Position numbers and translations under genes: made by a program. Source: Verrucomicrobiota bacterium (GTDB lineage: Bacteria > Verrucomicrobiota > Verrucomicrobiia > Verrucomicrobiales > Akkermansiaceae). From it: a stretch of DNA of 41,809 nt. Shown in pieces: positions 10,717 through 20,185 of the stretch (its first letter is position 1; every line of letters begins with the position of its first letter). The stretch is taken from assembly GCA_030835305.1 (NCBI GenBank), contig JAURPJ010000027.1:1-41809 (forward strand). The letters are read 5' to 3'. Under the pieces are notes generated by a model. The model saw only the letters and a list, made by a program, of their open reading frames with translations, was not told the origin of the DNA and did not search any database.

Positions 10717-12558
10717 CTAATCCCGGGACTTCACCAACTCAATCCGCCCGAGGACTCGCATCACATCAGAGTCGGTAAGTTTGATTTTCCGGTTCGTCTT
10801 CTCATCAGTGAGTGTGATCGAAAACGTTGCGATACCAGACCATTTCAGAACCGTTCCTTCCGCATTTTTGAAGTCAGCTTCGGTCAGCGTCACTGTGGTC
10901 GGGCCATCTCCCGTGATCCGGCGCCCATAATGGAACCCCCCCAAATCTCGGCCAGAACCAAGGAACTTGCTGTCAACGACCACATCAAGTAGAAGAGGCT
11001 GACCCTTCTTTAAATTGAAGGTTAGGGCGAGTTTACGCCCGGGCGCAGAGTCGAGTCCAGGATCTTGGAACTTATAGGTTTTGATGGAGAATTGATCGCG
11101 CGATGACCAGTTCAAGGTGCCATTCCAAAAGTCGTCAACGAGGCCCGATTTTGAGAGCTGCTTGTAAGCGGTGAGATCAAGATTATCCGGGATGTAGGAA
11201 TGGAGCTTTGAAAGAAGAGAAAAGCTGGAGGTTGTGTTTCCGCGCTCGAGAGTTTCGGGCTGTGCGAGCCGGTAGCGACACAGGGCAAAAGCGTAAAGCG
11301 GGAGCTTGGGATGAACATTGAGTTCTGCTTTCCAAGTCTTGCCGTCGTGAGTCGCGGTGGCCATCTTCCAGAATCTGGTTACACAATTGGGATCGTAGCT
11401 GTAATAGATCTCGACTTCAGCGAGCCTATCCAGCGTGCTAGGTGTAACCAAAAAATGTGCTGTGTTATTTTCGATGCTAAAGGCGGAGGGAGGAGTTACT
11501 GGAATATTTTTATTCTCTCCGGCAAGATGCTGTTTGAACCAATGATTGAGGAGAATCCATTGCTCGGGACCCGGACCATGATTGGTGTGCATATTAGCGG
11601 TCACACGCCAATTTTTGTGGGAGAGCAGATCCATCGACCGGTAAATTCGCTGGAAGGCTGAATGAAAATCATTCGATGAGGTGATGAACATGACGGGGCA
11701 TTTTACCGAAGACCAGTAGGCAGAGGGATCAATCGTCTTCTTGTAGAGATTTAGATTTTTGAAATGGGTTGCGATGCTGCTTCGAGGAATACCGGGGAAG
11801 TCAACGTCGAGAAAACCAGCCCCACCGACAAAGGGTGCCACTGCTTTAAGACGGGGGTCCGTGGCAGTCATCGCGGTAATGGTCCCTCCCATGGAGAATC
11901 CGGAGCACCCGAGTCTCCCGGAGTCTACTTCGGGCTGCTGCTCAAGGAAAGTAATCGCACGACGAGCAGCCACCGTGAGGAGAAACCAGTTGGCATTTCG
12001 AGGACTCGCGACAGGATCGATGGTAAACTCATCCGGCTGAAGGGAGCGCTTCCAACTTTTGCGCAGAGCTTTCGAATAGAAGCGAGGACCTTGGGTGGGA
12101 TCGACCTTTCCCCAGTCGGTCCCCCATTGATTCTCCGGGTCAACATTGGCTTCGAGCGGTCGACCAAGCCAGTTGATATCGATGGTCGCAAAACCCTGGC
12201 TCGCAAAATAGTGTCCCCTTTTGCGATCGGCTCGCTGCCCTCCACCATGACTCCAAACGAAAGCCGGATTTTTCTGCCCGTTCTCCGGGAAGCAGTAGTA
12301 AGCCGCGATGCGGGCATCACTCCCCTTGAAGGTTCCCACCTTAAAAGTGATCAATCGGGACACTACGCCATTCCTCTTCCACTCCTGATGCACCTCTACC
12401 TCAAGCGGCTCGGCTCTCGGATCATACCCGCTCCACAATTCTGTCGCAGATTGCGGAGGCTGATCATCGCCAGTCAAAGGAGTAAAAGTGTCTTTGGCCC
12501 GCATCGATACAGACAACAGGGTGACCACGAGCAAGTGCGAGACAGCCGCTTTAAACAT
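10717..12558 (-). CDS. Secreted alpha/beta hydrolase (dienelactone hydrolase / acetyl xylan esterase-like)
   Basis: This 613-residue exported protein has a signal peptide (1 to about 21). Its catalytic domain has WSHGGGQRADRKRG (oxyanion region, about 102-115), nucleophile Ser222 in GFSMGG, Asp297 in SSNDFHS and His327 in NHGPG. The triad and layout fit large secreted hydrolases of the dienelactone/acetyl-xylan-esterase type. After about residue 350 come beta-rich segments, including PhoPQ-like appended strands and a C-terminal module (about 470-610), probably for substrate or carbohydrate contact. It is the first gene of the minus-strand series that continues through the cytochrome remnant and DUF1592/DUF1552. 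Deacylation of plant or algal polymers is a reasonable inference, not shown. Confidence 0.78.
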   Translation of the reverse strand: MFKAAVSHLLVVTLLSVSMRAKDTFTPLTGDDQPPQSATELWSGYDPRAEPLEVEVHQEWKRNGVVSRLITFKVGTFKGSDARIAAYYCFPENGQKNPAFVWSHGGGQRADRKRGHYFASQGFATIDINWLGRPLEANVDPENQWGTDWGKVDPTQGPRFYSKALRKSWKRSLQPDEFTIDPVASPRNANWFLLTVAARRAITFLEQQPEVDSGRLGCSGFSMGGTITAMTATDPRLKAVAPFVGGAGFLDVDFPGIPRSSIATHFKNLNLYKKTIDPSAYWSSVKCPVMFITSSNDFHSAFQRIYRSMDLLSHKNWRVTANMHTNHGPGPEQWILLNHWFKQHLAGENKNIPVTPPSAFSIENNTAHFLVTPSTLDRLAEVEIYYSYDPNCVTRFWKMATATHDGKTWKAELNVHPKLPLYAFALCRYRLAQPETLERGNTTSSFSLLSKLHSYIPDNLDLTAYKQLSKSGLVDDFWNGTLNWSSRDQFSIKTYKFQDPGLDSAPGRKLALTFNLKKGQPLLLDVVVDSKFLGSGRDLGGFHYGRRITGDGPTTVTLTEADFKNAEGTVLKWSGIATFSITLTDEKTNRKIKLTDSDVMRVLGRIELVKSRD

Positions 12559-12823
12559 ACTTCAGTCTACGTTTGGATTGCGGACAAGTGTTCAACCATC
12601 GTATCAGACTTGGAAATTGATTTCCCGGCCGTCCCCGAGCAGAATCTCAGAAGTAAGCTTTGTTTGTAACCTCGATTTCCGGACGGCTCAGGAAGCCAGT
12701 GAAATGGCAAACTTAGAAACTTTCAACTGTCCCCCGGTGTGGCTAGCCCATTCCAGCCAATGCTCCCTCCTTACTTTGCCCGGACTGCGTTTTAGGCGGA
12801 GCTGCCACCGCTTCCGGCCAGAT

Positions 12824-13204
12824 ATGTCCACACCACCCCTTGGATCATCGTGCTAGACAGCCTCCGAGGCCAAGGCTGCTCTCTCAGGCCTCTGCGAGGC
12901 CTACTATACTCCGGCCCTCCGTTTCCTGAAGCGAGAAAGAAAAACAAAAGACGAAGCAGAAGAGCTGACTCAAAGGTTTTTTGCCCGACTCCTCTGCAAA
13001 AACTCTATTCAAAGTAACGACCCCGCCAAAGGTCGTTTCCGATCCTACCTTCTCTGAGATCTTAAACACTTCTTGGCCGAACACCACCGCAACCAATCTC
13101 TCTTAAAACGCGGTGGAGATGCACCGCACCAATCGATCGATGCCATCCGGTCCGAAATCGCCCAAACCGTCGCCCCCCGGAGAGATTACCTTAGAACTCC
13201 ACTA
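12824..13204 (+). pseudogene. Decayed ECF RNA polymerase sigma factor
   Basis: Fragments of a sigma-70 region 2 typical of verrucomicrobial ECF factors are split between two frames. TTPWIIVLDS lies in one frame around 12830-12864. Then, shifted by one base, come EAKAALSGLCEAYYTPALRFL, EELTQRFFARLL, DPAKGRFRSYLL, a TGA stop at 13055-13057, and DLKHFLAEHHRNQSLLKRGG. The ATG at 12824 (MSTPP) is a plausible original start but needs two compensating frameshifts. Region 4, required for -35 recognition, is not recognisable; sequence after about 13170 is degenerate and the end coordinate is approximate. It lies directly upstream of the ABC-F gene in the same direction and cannot make a working sigma factor as read. 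Confidence 0.8.
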
Positions 13205-13322
13205 CCTCATCGAAGTCCTTTCCAAAACTCCGCCCAATTAAAACAGGACAACTTCCGTCAACCGCAACCCTGCCCGCGCTCGACATTGCCCGCAGCTCCG
13301 CATACTGCTTCACCTGCTGACC

Positions 13323-15203
13323 ATGACTCTGTTCTCCGCTAACGAACTCCGCCTCGCCTACGGCCACCAAACGCTCCTTGACGGAGTCACTCTCGCCATC
13401 GCAGCCGGAGAGAAAGTCGGCCTCGTCGGCCGCAATGGGTGCGGCAAGACCTCACTTCTCAAAATCCTCGCCAACGAGAACCAGGCTGACTCCGGTGACA
13501 TCTCGGCTCGCCGCGGACTTCGCATCGGCTACCTCCCTCAAGAGTTTGAACTCGATCCAGCCCTTTCCGTTTACGACAACATCGCCGCCGGAGCCGCCGA
13601 CGTCGTCGACGCCATTACACGCTACGAAAATGGCGACGGCACTGAAACCGAATTGGACGAACTTCTCACTCTCATCGAGCATGCCGACGGCTGGGACCTC
13701 GATGCCCGCATCAACGCGCTCTCAAACGCACTAGGAAGCCCTCCCCTTGAAGTCGAAACCGGCCCCCTCTCCGGTGGAGAAAAACGCCGCGTCGCCCTCT
13801 GCCGGGCACTCGCTTCCCAGCCCGATCTTCTCCTCCTCGACGAGCCAACCAACCACCTCGACTCCGAGTCCATTCGCTGGCTCGAGGATTTCCTGAAAAC
13901 CTACGGAGGTGCCGTCATTTTTGTCACCCACGACCGCTACTTCCTTAACGAAATCGCTACCCGCATCATCGAAATTGCCGGTGGAAAGGCCTACTCCCAC
14001 CCCGGCAACTACACCGCCTTCCTCGAGTCAAAAGCCATCCGTCAGGAAATCGCCGAGAACTCGGAAAAGAAACGCCAAAAATTTCTCAAGGACGAGTTCG
14101 AGTGGGTCAGGGCCGGAGTCAAGGCTCGCACCACCAAATCTCGTTCACGACTCGACGCCTTTTACGCAGTCAAAGACAAGGATGCGCCGGAGCGGGAAGG
14201 TGAAATTGACCTTCTCATTCCACCACCTCCCCGTCTGGGTAACACCATCGTCGATCTCGAGGACGTCTCCATCACGCTCGGCGACCGCACTCTTTTCCGC
14301 CATCTCAATCTTTCCCTCGAAGAAGGGCAATGCACGGGCATCGTCGGAAAAAATGGTGTGGGCAAAACAACCCTTCTCAAGATCTGCCTTCAGCAACTCG
14401 CGCCCACCAGTGGCAAAGCTGTCCTCGGCAAACAGGTCAAGGTCAACTACATCGACCAATCCCGAATGCAACTCGACGGAACCGGTTCTCTTCTCGATGA
14501 AATTTCTGCCGGCAGCGAAAAGATCCTGTTCGGCGACGAAACAATCGGAGCCCGAGCCTATCTCAAACGCTTTCTCTTTTCCGACGAGCGCATCAACGAA
14601 CGAGTCGACCTCCTTTCCGGAGGCGAACGCGCCCGGCTTATGCTGGCCAAGGTTCTCAAAACCGGGGGCAACCTCATCGTCCTCGACGAGCCCACCAACG
14701 ATCTTGATCTCCAATCCCTGCGCATGCTCGAGGAAGCCCTCGCCACGTTCCCCGGAACCATCATCTGCGTTTCACACGACCGCTACTTTCTCGACCGCAT
14801 CTGCGACCAAATCGTGGCCTTCGAAGACGACGGCGTGAAGGTCAGCCCCGGCAACTTTTCCTACTACCTCGAGAAGCGCCAGGCCCGCGAAAACGCCGCC
14901 CGCGCCCAAGCCACCGCCGCCAACCGCCAGGCCAAAAAACGCGCCGCCGCTCAAAAAAACAAACCGCGTAAGCTTACCCTCGCCGAAGCCAAGGAGCTCG
15001 AAACCCTCGAAGACAAAGTCATGGAAGCAGACGATGCCGTCACGGCTCTACAGGAGAAACTCTCCACCCCCGAAGTTCAAACCGACTTCGAACAAATTCC
15101 GATCATCATGGCCGAACTCGAAGCTACCAAAAAAGTCGCCGACGACCTCCTCAACCGCTGGGAGTTTCTCGAAGAGGTGAAGGCCAATTCACCAAGCTCG
15201 TAG
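13323..15203 (+). CDS. uup: ABC-F family ATPase, Uup type
   Basis: This 626-residue cytosolic protein has two ABC ATPase domains and no membrane segments. Domain 1 has Walker A GRNGCGKTS (36-44), signature LSGGE (149-153) and Walker B DEPTNHLD (173-180). Domain 2 has GKNGVGKTT (342-350), LSGGE (431-435) and DEPTNDLD (455-462). The inter-domain linker (about 240-300) contains EWVRAGVKARTTKSRSRL, typical of Uup, and the C-terminus (about 550-620) is a charged coiled coil, the Uup DNA-binding region in E. coli. Uup proteins act on ribosomes and affect precise transposon excision and replication-related branch structures. Both ATPase sites look intact. Uup is preferred over EttA because of the linker and the long C-terminal extension. 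The start overlaps the tail of the decayed sigma region. Confidence 0.9.
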   Translation: MTLFSANELRLAYGHQTLLDGVTLAIAAGEKVGLVGRNGCGKTSLLKILANENQADSGDISARRGLRIGYLPQEFELDPALSVYDNIAAGAADVVDAITRYENGDGTETELDELLTLIEHADGWDLDARINALSNALGSPPLEVETGPLSGGEKRRVALCRALASQPDLLLLDEPTNHLDSESIRWLEDFLKTYGGAVIFVTHDRYFLNEIATRIIEIAGGKAYSHPGNYTAFLESKAIRQEIAENSEKKRQKFLKDEFEWVRAGVKARTTKSRSRLDAFYAVKDKDAPEREGEIDLLIPPPPRLGNTIVDLEDVSITLGDRTLFRHLNLSLEEGQCTGIVGKNGVGKTTLLKICLQQLAPTSGKAVLGKQVKVNYIDQSRMQLDGTGSLLDEISAGSEKILFGDETIGARAYLKRFLFSDERINERVDLLSGGERARLMLAKVLKTGGNLIVLDEPTNDLDLQSLRMLEEALATFPGTIICVSHDRYFLDRICDQIVAFEDDGVKVSPGNFSYYLEKRQARENAARAQATAANRQAKKRAAAQKNKPRKLTLAEAKELETLEDKVMEADDAVTALQEKLSTPEVQTDFEQIPIIMAELEATKKVADDLLNRWEFLEEVKANSPSS

Positions 15204-15260
15204 CCGAAAGCTCCCGCTTTCGGAATCCCTCAAACAAGAATCGAAAGCAGGAGCTTTCGG
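15204..15260. repeat. Pair of inverted 20-bp palindromes (REP/BIME-like)
   Basis: Right after the uup stop codon, CCGAAAGC-TCCC-GCTTTCGG (15204-15223) forms a perfect 8-bp hairpin. Seventeen bases later 15241-15260 is its reverse complement with two mismatches, again a hairpin (CGAAAGC-AGGA-GCTTTCG). No T-run follows, so it is not a standard terminator. The paired inverted arrangement resembles REP/BIME elements; whether the motif recurs in the genome cannot be seen here. Confidence 0.65.
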
Positions 15261-15276
15261 CCACCTCACAAAGATC

Positions 15277-15617
15277 ATGTCCGACATCCCCAATTGCCCC
15301 AAGTGCGACTACGAATACGTTTACGAAAACGGCCCGCTCTTCGCCTGCCCGGACTGCGGGTAGAGTGGTCCGCCGAGGAAGCGGCCGCTGCCGCAGAAGC
15401 CCTCATTCTTCGCGATGCGCACGGGAACGAACTCAACTCCGGCGACACAGTACAACTCACCAAGGATCTCAAAGTCAAAGGAACCTCCACCACCCTCAAA
15501 ATCGGAACCAAGGTCAAAAACATCCGCATCACTCCCGGCGCTGATCACGATATCGATTGCAAAGTCGATGGAATCGGCCCAATGAAGCTGAAGTCACAGT
15601 TTTTGAAGAAGATCTAA
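15277..15617 (+). pseudogene. phnA: PhnA/YjdM zinc-ribbon gene broken by a one-base frameshift
   Basis: From ATG 15277 the frame encodes the family's N-terminal zinc ribbon, with CPKC at residues 7-10 and CPDC at 25-28, then hits TAG at 15361-15363 right after CPDCG. In the +1 frame the protein resumes at once with [15 protein letters not shown] and continues through the conserved PhnA domain ([37 protein letters not shown]) to a normal stop at 15617. A single missing base after 'GGGTA' explains the break, and both halves are otherwise well conserved. It may be a recent pseudogene or a sequence error; I see no slippery heptamer for programmed frameshifting. PhnA/YjdM is a small protein of unclear function, historically linked to phosphonate operons. 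Confidence 0.85.
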
Positions 15618-15625
15618 TCACCCTG

Positions 15626-18600
15626 TTACTTCACCGGCTTCATCGCCTGCAGATAGGCAAACAAGTCGACTACCTCGGCATCCTTCAGGGTGTTAAGAAT
15701 CCCCTCGGGCATCATCGAAACAGGTGAAACCTCACGCGATTGGATCTCGGATTTGACCAGTGCGATGTCCTGCCCCACGATCCTCAGTTTGAGCTGCCTC
15801 TCGTCCTCACTGACCACATTTCCGGCAAAGGTCCTCCCGTCTCTCGTCGTGATCATGACCATTCGGTAGTCATCCTGAATCACACCGCTTGGATCCAATA
15901 TATTATCGAGAAGGTAATCAAGACTGGAGCGATTCGCACCCGTGATATCAGGCCCCAGCTGACCACCTTCGCCATGAAGCTTGTGACACGCCATGCAGCT
16001 GCGCTGGAACAATAACCGTCCCCTATTCAAATCAGCCTTATCGAGCACATCCGGTTTAAGCAACTCACGATATTTCTTGTAAGCCACCGCTTTCTTCCCG
16101 GGCAACTCATCGACCAATCCCCAGACTTCCATGAAGCCATTCCCAACCACCCGGCGAAGTTGGCGGGCCACATAGGATGGCACATCGCGACGTGGAACAT
16201 CTTCCTTCTTAATCGCCTGTGTAAGTTGCCATCCATACCCAGACCGACTCGCCAACGTCTGCACCACCTCTAATTTCTCCGCAGTGGTGAAACCGGGATA
16301 TTTTTTCAAAAGCAGCTCCCCAAATTCCTTGCGATCAAATGCAGCCACCGCACGAACCGCTTCAATTCGAACACTCGGATCATCTAGTAAAGTCGGAATG
16401 GCAGGGACCAGTTTATCATCTTGTCGAGCAGCCAAAGCGCGAATGGCATCACGACGTTCATCGACCACCTCTTTGGGATCCATCGCCGATTTAAACAAAA
16501 AGTCTGAAGCCGAACTCACGCCGAACTGCTGTGAGATCTGCGCGGCGAGTCGGGCAATCTCGCCTTCCTTTGACTCCAACTTCACGTAAAGCCTACCCCA
16601 TCCCTCGGGCGCTTTCAAATCGCGACGTCCATTCAAACCGTCCCGCATTCCCTTCAACATCGCTTCGGATACTTCCATCTTTCCCAAAATGTCAACGAGC
16701 TTGGAAATTGCATTCGCATCCACAACTCTGCGGACAATGAACTCGCTCACCAGCGGCAGTTTACTTTGACCCGCAAGCTGCAGCCCTCTCTCCGGATCAA
16801 GCGGCACCAGTGGCTCAATCCCAAACCAGATCATCTTGGGAATATTGTGATCATCAGTATCTTCGTCATGATAAAGCAAAGCCTCGGCCAGCTGCCACCT
16901 CGACTCCATTGGCATTCTCTGCAGGGCCGATGCCAGCTTCAACCGAACGAAGGCTGACTTCTCTTTCCTTGCCAAGGCAACGAACTTCGAAACTGTCTCC
17001 ATTTCGACATTTTGATCTTCGGTCAAGAACTCAACTGCCCATCCGCGCACCGTTTCCAAAGGCTCTTGTTTAATGAGGGAAAGAAGTCGCTCTGTGGAAA
17101 GGTTGCCGACGAGGTGCATTGTCCAAAAACAACGCAATTTGACATCTTGGTCGTGATGCTTGTCAAAAAGTGCCCAGAGATAGTCAAGATCTGCTGCTTC
17201 AAGGTCTCTTTGGTGTACTCTATGTTGCAAAATCAGCCGGGCGCGCCGGGCATGCCAAGAACTTTTGCTCGTCTGAAGCTCCACCAACTGGCGATCTGTC
17301 AGCTTTGAAAGATCCCCGTAACGCCCTCCCCATTCTTCTGCCAAAGATTTCTTTGGCGCGATCCTAAAGACTCTTCCCGTATCCTTGTTCAAAACATCCT
17401 TCCCACAGATGTCGGCGTCATGCCAGTCGAGCGCATAGAGGGCACCGTCTGGACCGAGCTCCATACTAAAGCCAACCCACTGGGCATTGTTCGCCTTCAC
17501 AAAGTCATCGCCATGACTCGCAATGAAGCCGGAGCCGCTCGGAGTCAGGACATCGCTCAGCACGGCATGTTCGTGCAAGTTGCACATAAAAAGACGGCCA
17601 TGATGCTCTTTCGAAAAGGCATCCGAGAGATAGATTCTCGCCCCGCCATGAGCCGACCGGTGAGTGTGATCGACAATAGTACGAATATCCTCGTAGACGT
17701 AGGGGTTAAAATGCCGGCCACCCTGACGATGATAGATTCCACCGGGAATAACATGAAACATGTGAGGAATGACGCAGGCCGTAATAAAGAAATTCCCCTT
17801 CGCATCATAATCAATCCCCCAGGGATTACTAAAACCGTGAGCGACCACTTCAAAACGATCTTTGGTGGGATGATATCGCCACACCCCTCCATTGATATCG
17901 ACCGGTTCACCGTCAAAATCGATCTCCTTTGGAAAAGGATCTTTATGCCGATAAATCCGTCCCTCGCCCTTTGGTTTGCCAACTCGAGAAGGCGTGGCGA
18001 ACCCCTGGCAACCATAGAGCCAGCCATCGGGTCCCCAGTGAAAACTGTTCAGCGTTTCGTGACGGTCACGAATACCCCATCCAGTGAGCCTCACCTCGAC
18101 ATCATCCATGTCAGCTTTGTCATCACCATCCTTATCGGGCAGGAAAAGCAAATTTGGTGGAGCTCCCAGCCAAAGGCCATCAAAGCCCACCGCGATCGCT
18201 GCAGGAAAAGCGATCCCCTCCGCAAAAACGGTCCTCTTATCAGCTTTCCCATCCCGGTCCGTGTCTTCCAAAATTAGAATCCGGCTATCACCCGAGTTTG
18301 AGAACCCACCGCCACGTGATTCATAGTCACGATTCTCGGCAATCCAGAGTCGCCCCCGATCGTCCCAACAAAAAGCCATCGGCTGGGTGATCATCGGCTC
18401 CGCCGCATAAGCCTGAACTTCAAATCCATCCGGCACCGTCATCGCCTCAACCGCTTTTTCGGGTGAGAGAAATTCCGCCTCCCGCCCCTCACGCTGCGCC
18501 AAACTCCAGAGCCCCGAGGTATGACGCTGCCCCGTGTATACTTTCCACTGATCAGTCAGTTTTCTTGGATTCAAATCTCCGGTGTAGACCAGCACCTGAT

Positions 18601-19417
18601 GCCGAATGGTTTCGGTCTTCCCTTTCCCAATGCTCCAATCGCCAAGACGGGCTCTCACCGGCCCAACTCCTAATTGATGATCCACCCGCCATGGCTGCGG
18701 AAAGCCTCCATTTCTGGAATGATCAAAAATGGCGATGTGCGCCTGATCGTCGCGACCTTCCACTTTCATCCCGACATCCACCCAGACATCACGCTTCCCT
18801 TCGGCATTTTGATTGGTGAGTCGGCTCGAATTCACCACTCTCCCTTCAATCCCTTTGTGCCAAGGCATTCTTAGAAATAAACCGCCGTAGTCATACTTCC
18901 CAATCGTCACGTCCTCCTCCGCCTTCCCTGTCCAAACCAAGTCCAGCGTGTATTGCCCATTCTCAACACGGGCCTCCCATTGCTGGCTCTCGGTCAGCAC
19001 TTCCTTACCACCCTTGCCCAGCAGGGCATAAACCGTCTTCCAGGAAACGATTTCACCTTCCCCATTGACGATCTCAAGCGACTTTCTCTTCCAATAGTCG
19101 CCGCTCGCATTGTGAAAATAATCCCGGCCGTTCAGTCGCGTAAATCCCCAGTAGAGTCCGGTCTGGTGCTTGTGGTGTCCCGGCTGATACTCGGTCAGCA
19201 CCCCCTTTCCATCCGGCGCCATGATGGGATGAAGATACGGACGAAAGCCAGCGCGCGCATGCTGTGTGATGATCGCCTCACTGCGCCCTTCCACAAAGAC
19301 TCCAATAACCCCTTCCTTTTCATTCTTTTCCAAACGTAGCCCCAAAGCAACTGTAGGAAGGCCAATCAAAAACAACGAAAAAACCACTCTTGCTGGGAGA
19401 ATTCGGGACGCGATCAT
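15626..19417 (-). CDS. DUF6807 - PVC-type propeller - HEAT - cytochrome c fusion protein
   Basis: This 1263-residue exported protein has a signal peptide (1-26). Residues about 28-300 are a DUF6807 ('PmoA-like') domain, recognised by HHKHQTGLYWGF and FDHSRNGG. Residues about 320-690 form the propeller found in verrucomicrobial/pirellular 'membrane-bound dehydrogenase' proteins (WIAENRDYESRGGG, TLNSFHWGPDGWLYG, DHTHRSAHGGARIYLSD). About 700-1120 are helical HEAT-like repeats, and about 1127-1263 is a TIGR02603-type heme domain with CMACH (1141-1145) and a likely distal Met in SMMPEG. Such proteins are presumed periplasmic redox enzymes acting on sugars or other organics; no substrate is proven. 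It is convergent with the phnA remnant (8 bp apart). The DUF6807 domain is normally a separate protein. Confidence 0.9.
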   Translation of the reverse strand: MIASRILPARVVFSLFLIGLPTVALGLRLEKNEKEGVIGVFVEGRSEAIITQHARAGFRPYLHPIMAPDGKGVLTEYQPGHHKHQTGLYWGFTRLNGRDYFHNASGDYWKRKSLEIVNGEGEIVSWKTVYALLGKGGKEVLTESQQWEARVENGQYTLDLVWTGKAEEDVTIGKYDYGGLFLRMPWHKGIEGRVVNSSRLTNQNAEGKRDVWVDVGMKVEGRDDQAHIAIFDHSRNGGFPQPWRVDHQLGVGPVRARLGDWSIGKGKTETIRHQVLVYTGDLNPRKLTDQWKVYTGQRHTSGLWSLAQREGREAEFLSPEKAVEAMTVPDGFEVQAYAAEPMITQPMAFCWDDRGRLWIAENRDYESRGGGFSNSGDSRILILEDTDRDGKADKRTVFAEGIAFPAAIAVGFDGLWLGAPPNLLFLPDKDGDDKADMDDVEVRLTGWGIRDRHETLNSFHWGPDGWLYGCQGFATPSRVGKPKGEGRIYRHKDPFPKEIDFDGEPVDINGGVWRYHPTKDRFEVVAHGFSNPWGIDYDAKGNFFITACVIPHMFHVIPGGIYHRQGGRHFNPYVYEDIRTIVDHTHRSAHGGARIYLSDAFSKEHHGRLFMCNLHEHAVLSDVLTPSGSGFIASHGDDFVKANNAQWVGFSMELGPDGALYALDWHDADICGKDVLNKDTGRVFRIAPKKSLAEEWGGRYGDLSKLTDRQLVELQTSKSSWHARRARLILQHRVHQRDLEAADLDYLWALFDKHHDQDVKLRCFWTMHLVGNLSTERLLSLIKQEPLETVRGWAVEFLTEDQNVEMETVSKFVALARKEKSAFVRLKLASALQRMPMESRWQLAEALLYHDEDTDDHNIPKMIWFGIEPLVPLDPERGLQLAGQSKLPLVSEFIVRRVVDANAISKLVDILGKMEVSEAMLKGMRDGLNGRRDLKAPEGWGRLYVKLESKEGEIARLAAQISQQFGVSSASDFLFKSAMDPKEVVDERRDAIRALAARQDDKLVPAIPTLLDDPSVRIEAVRAVAAFDRKEFGELLLKKYPGFTTAEKLEVVQTLASRSGYGWQLTQAIKKEDVPRRDVPSYVARQLRRVVGNGFMEVWGLVDELPGKKAVAYKKYRELLKPDVLDKADLNRGRLLFQRSCMACHKLHGEGGQLGPDITGANRSSLDYLLDNILDPSGVIQDDYRMVMITTRDGRTFAGNVVSEDERQLKLRIVGQDIALVKSEIQSREVSPVSMMPEGILNTLKDAEVVDLFAYLQAMKPVK

Positions 19418-19569
19418 CAGGCGGAAAGATTACCCTCTCTAAAGGCAGCCATCGACAAAAAAACACCTCACGCAAGGAGGGGCGGCCTCCTGACTGCCCA
19501 AGACCCAATCACGATCTGAAGAGTGTCACTCCTTTTACCCAAACTTCCGCCCATATCATTCAAATCACC

Positions 19570-19938
19570 ATGACGCAGTTCTTCTTACTTCTACTCGTAA
19601 GGCAGCTCACCGTCTTTGATCTCCGTTCTGATATCGATTGGGCCTACCGCAGTGAGACTTGGCAAGAAGCAGACAAACTGATCAGCACGATACTCTTTGC
19701 AGATTACTACACTCACCGGATTGATCCTAAAGGTGGGCTACTTTTCTTCCGTCTCAGAATTACTCTCCGGCATCAAGACAAGTGGGAGACGGCTGCAAAC
19801 TGCATTGAAAATTCCTTCAACAGATTTCCGGAAACCTCTCAATCAAATCGCCTTCAGTCCCTCCTCGGCTGGAGCGGCTGCGCCCATCAGCTCGGCGGCT
19901 ATACCATGTCGATCCGCATGGCAAAGAAATTCCACTAA
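19570..19938 (+). CDS. Hypothetical protein, possible TPR remnant
   Basis: An open frame of 122 codons from ATG 19570 ends at TAA 19938. It begins with a short hydrophobic run (FFLLLLV), then a helical, TPR-like text (WQEADKLISTILFAD, KWETAANCIENSFNRFPE, LLGWSGCAHQLG) with the spacing of two degenerate repeats. I do not recognise a family. It may be the N-terminal fragment of a longer TPR protein, as nothing downstream up to the ppdK terminator looks coding. It could also be chance; treat as tentative. Confidence 0.35.
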   Translation: MTQFFLLLLVRQLTVFDLRSDIDWAYRSETWQEADKLISTILFADYYTHRIDPKGGLLFFRLRITLRHQDKWETAANCIENSFNRFPETSQSNRLQSLLGWSGCAHQLGGYTMSIRMAKKFH

Positions 19939-20185
19939 GAAGAGCAAGCCCGCGAGCGGCAACGTAAATCACTTTTCGCCAACGGCCCCAAAACCCTTGG
20001 CGACAACCCCTGTTTTGGAGATCCACTTCAGCATGTCTTCTAACAACCTTTTTTTAAAAACGGCTCAATTTAAGTTAGAGCAACTTGGGATGCGAGTGTC
20101 TCATCTCGTTGCACTTAAAAAAACAATCCTTCATGTTTCAATCCAGGAGACCGACTTTCGCTTCAATAGAGACATCTCTTTAATC
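19939..20185. other. Stretch without recognised gene
   Basis: Only short frames without family resemblance are present between the tentative TPR fragment and the ppdK terminator. No RNA gene or repeat was seen. Confidence 0.5.

Noticed and set aside
13909-14838. 309-codon plus-strand frame inside uup
   Set aside because: It overlaps both ATPase domains in another frame and is Ser/Pro-rich shadow sequence.
15204-15260. The double palindrome as a uup terminator
   Set aside because: Neither hairpin is followed by a T-run on either strand, and the copies are inverted relative to each other, which fits a repeat element better.
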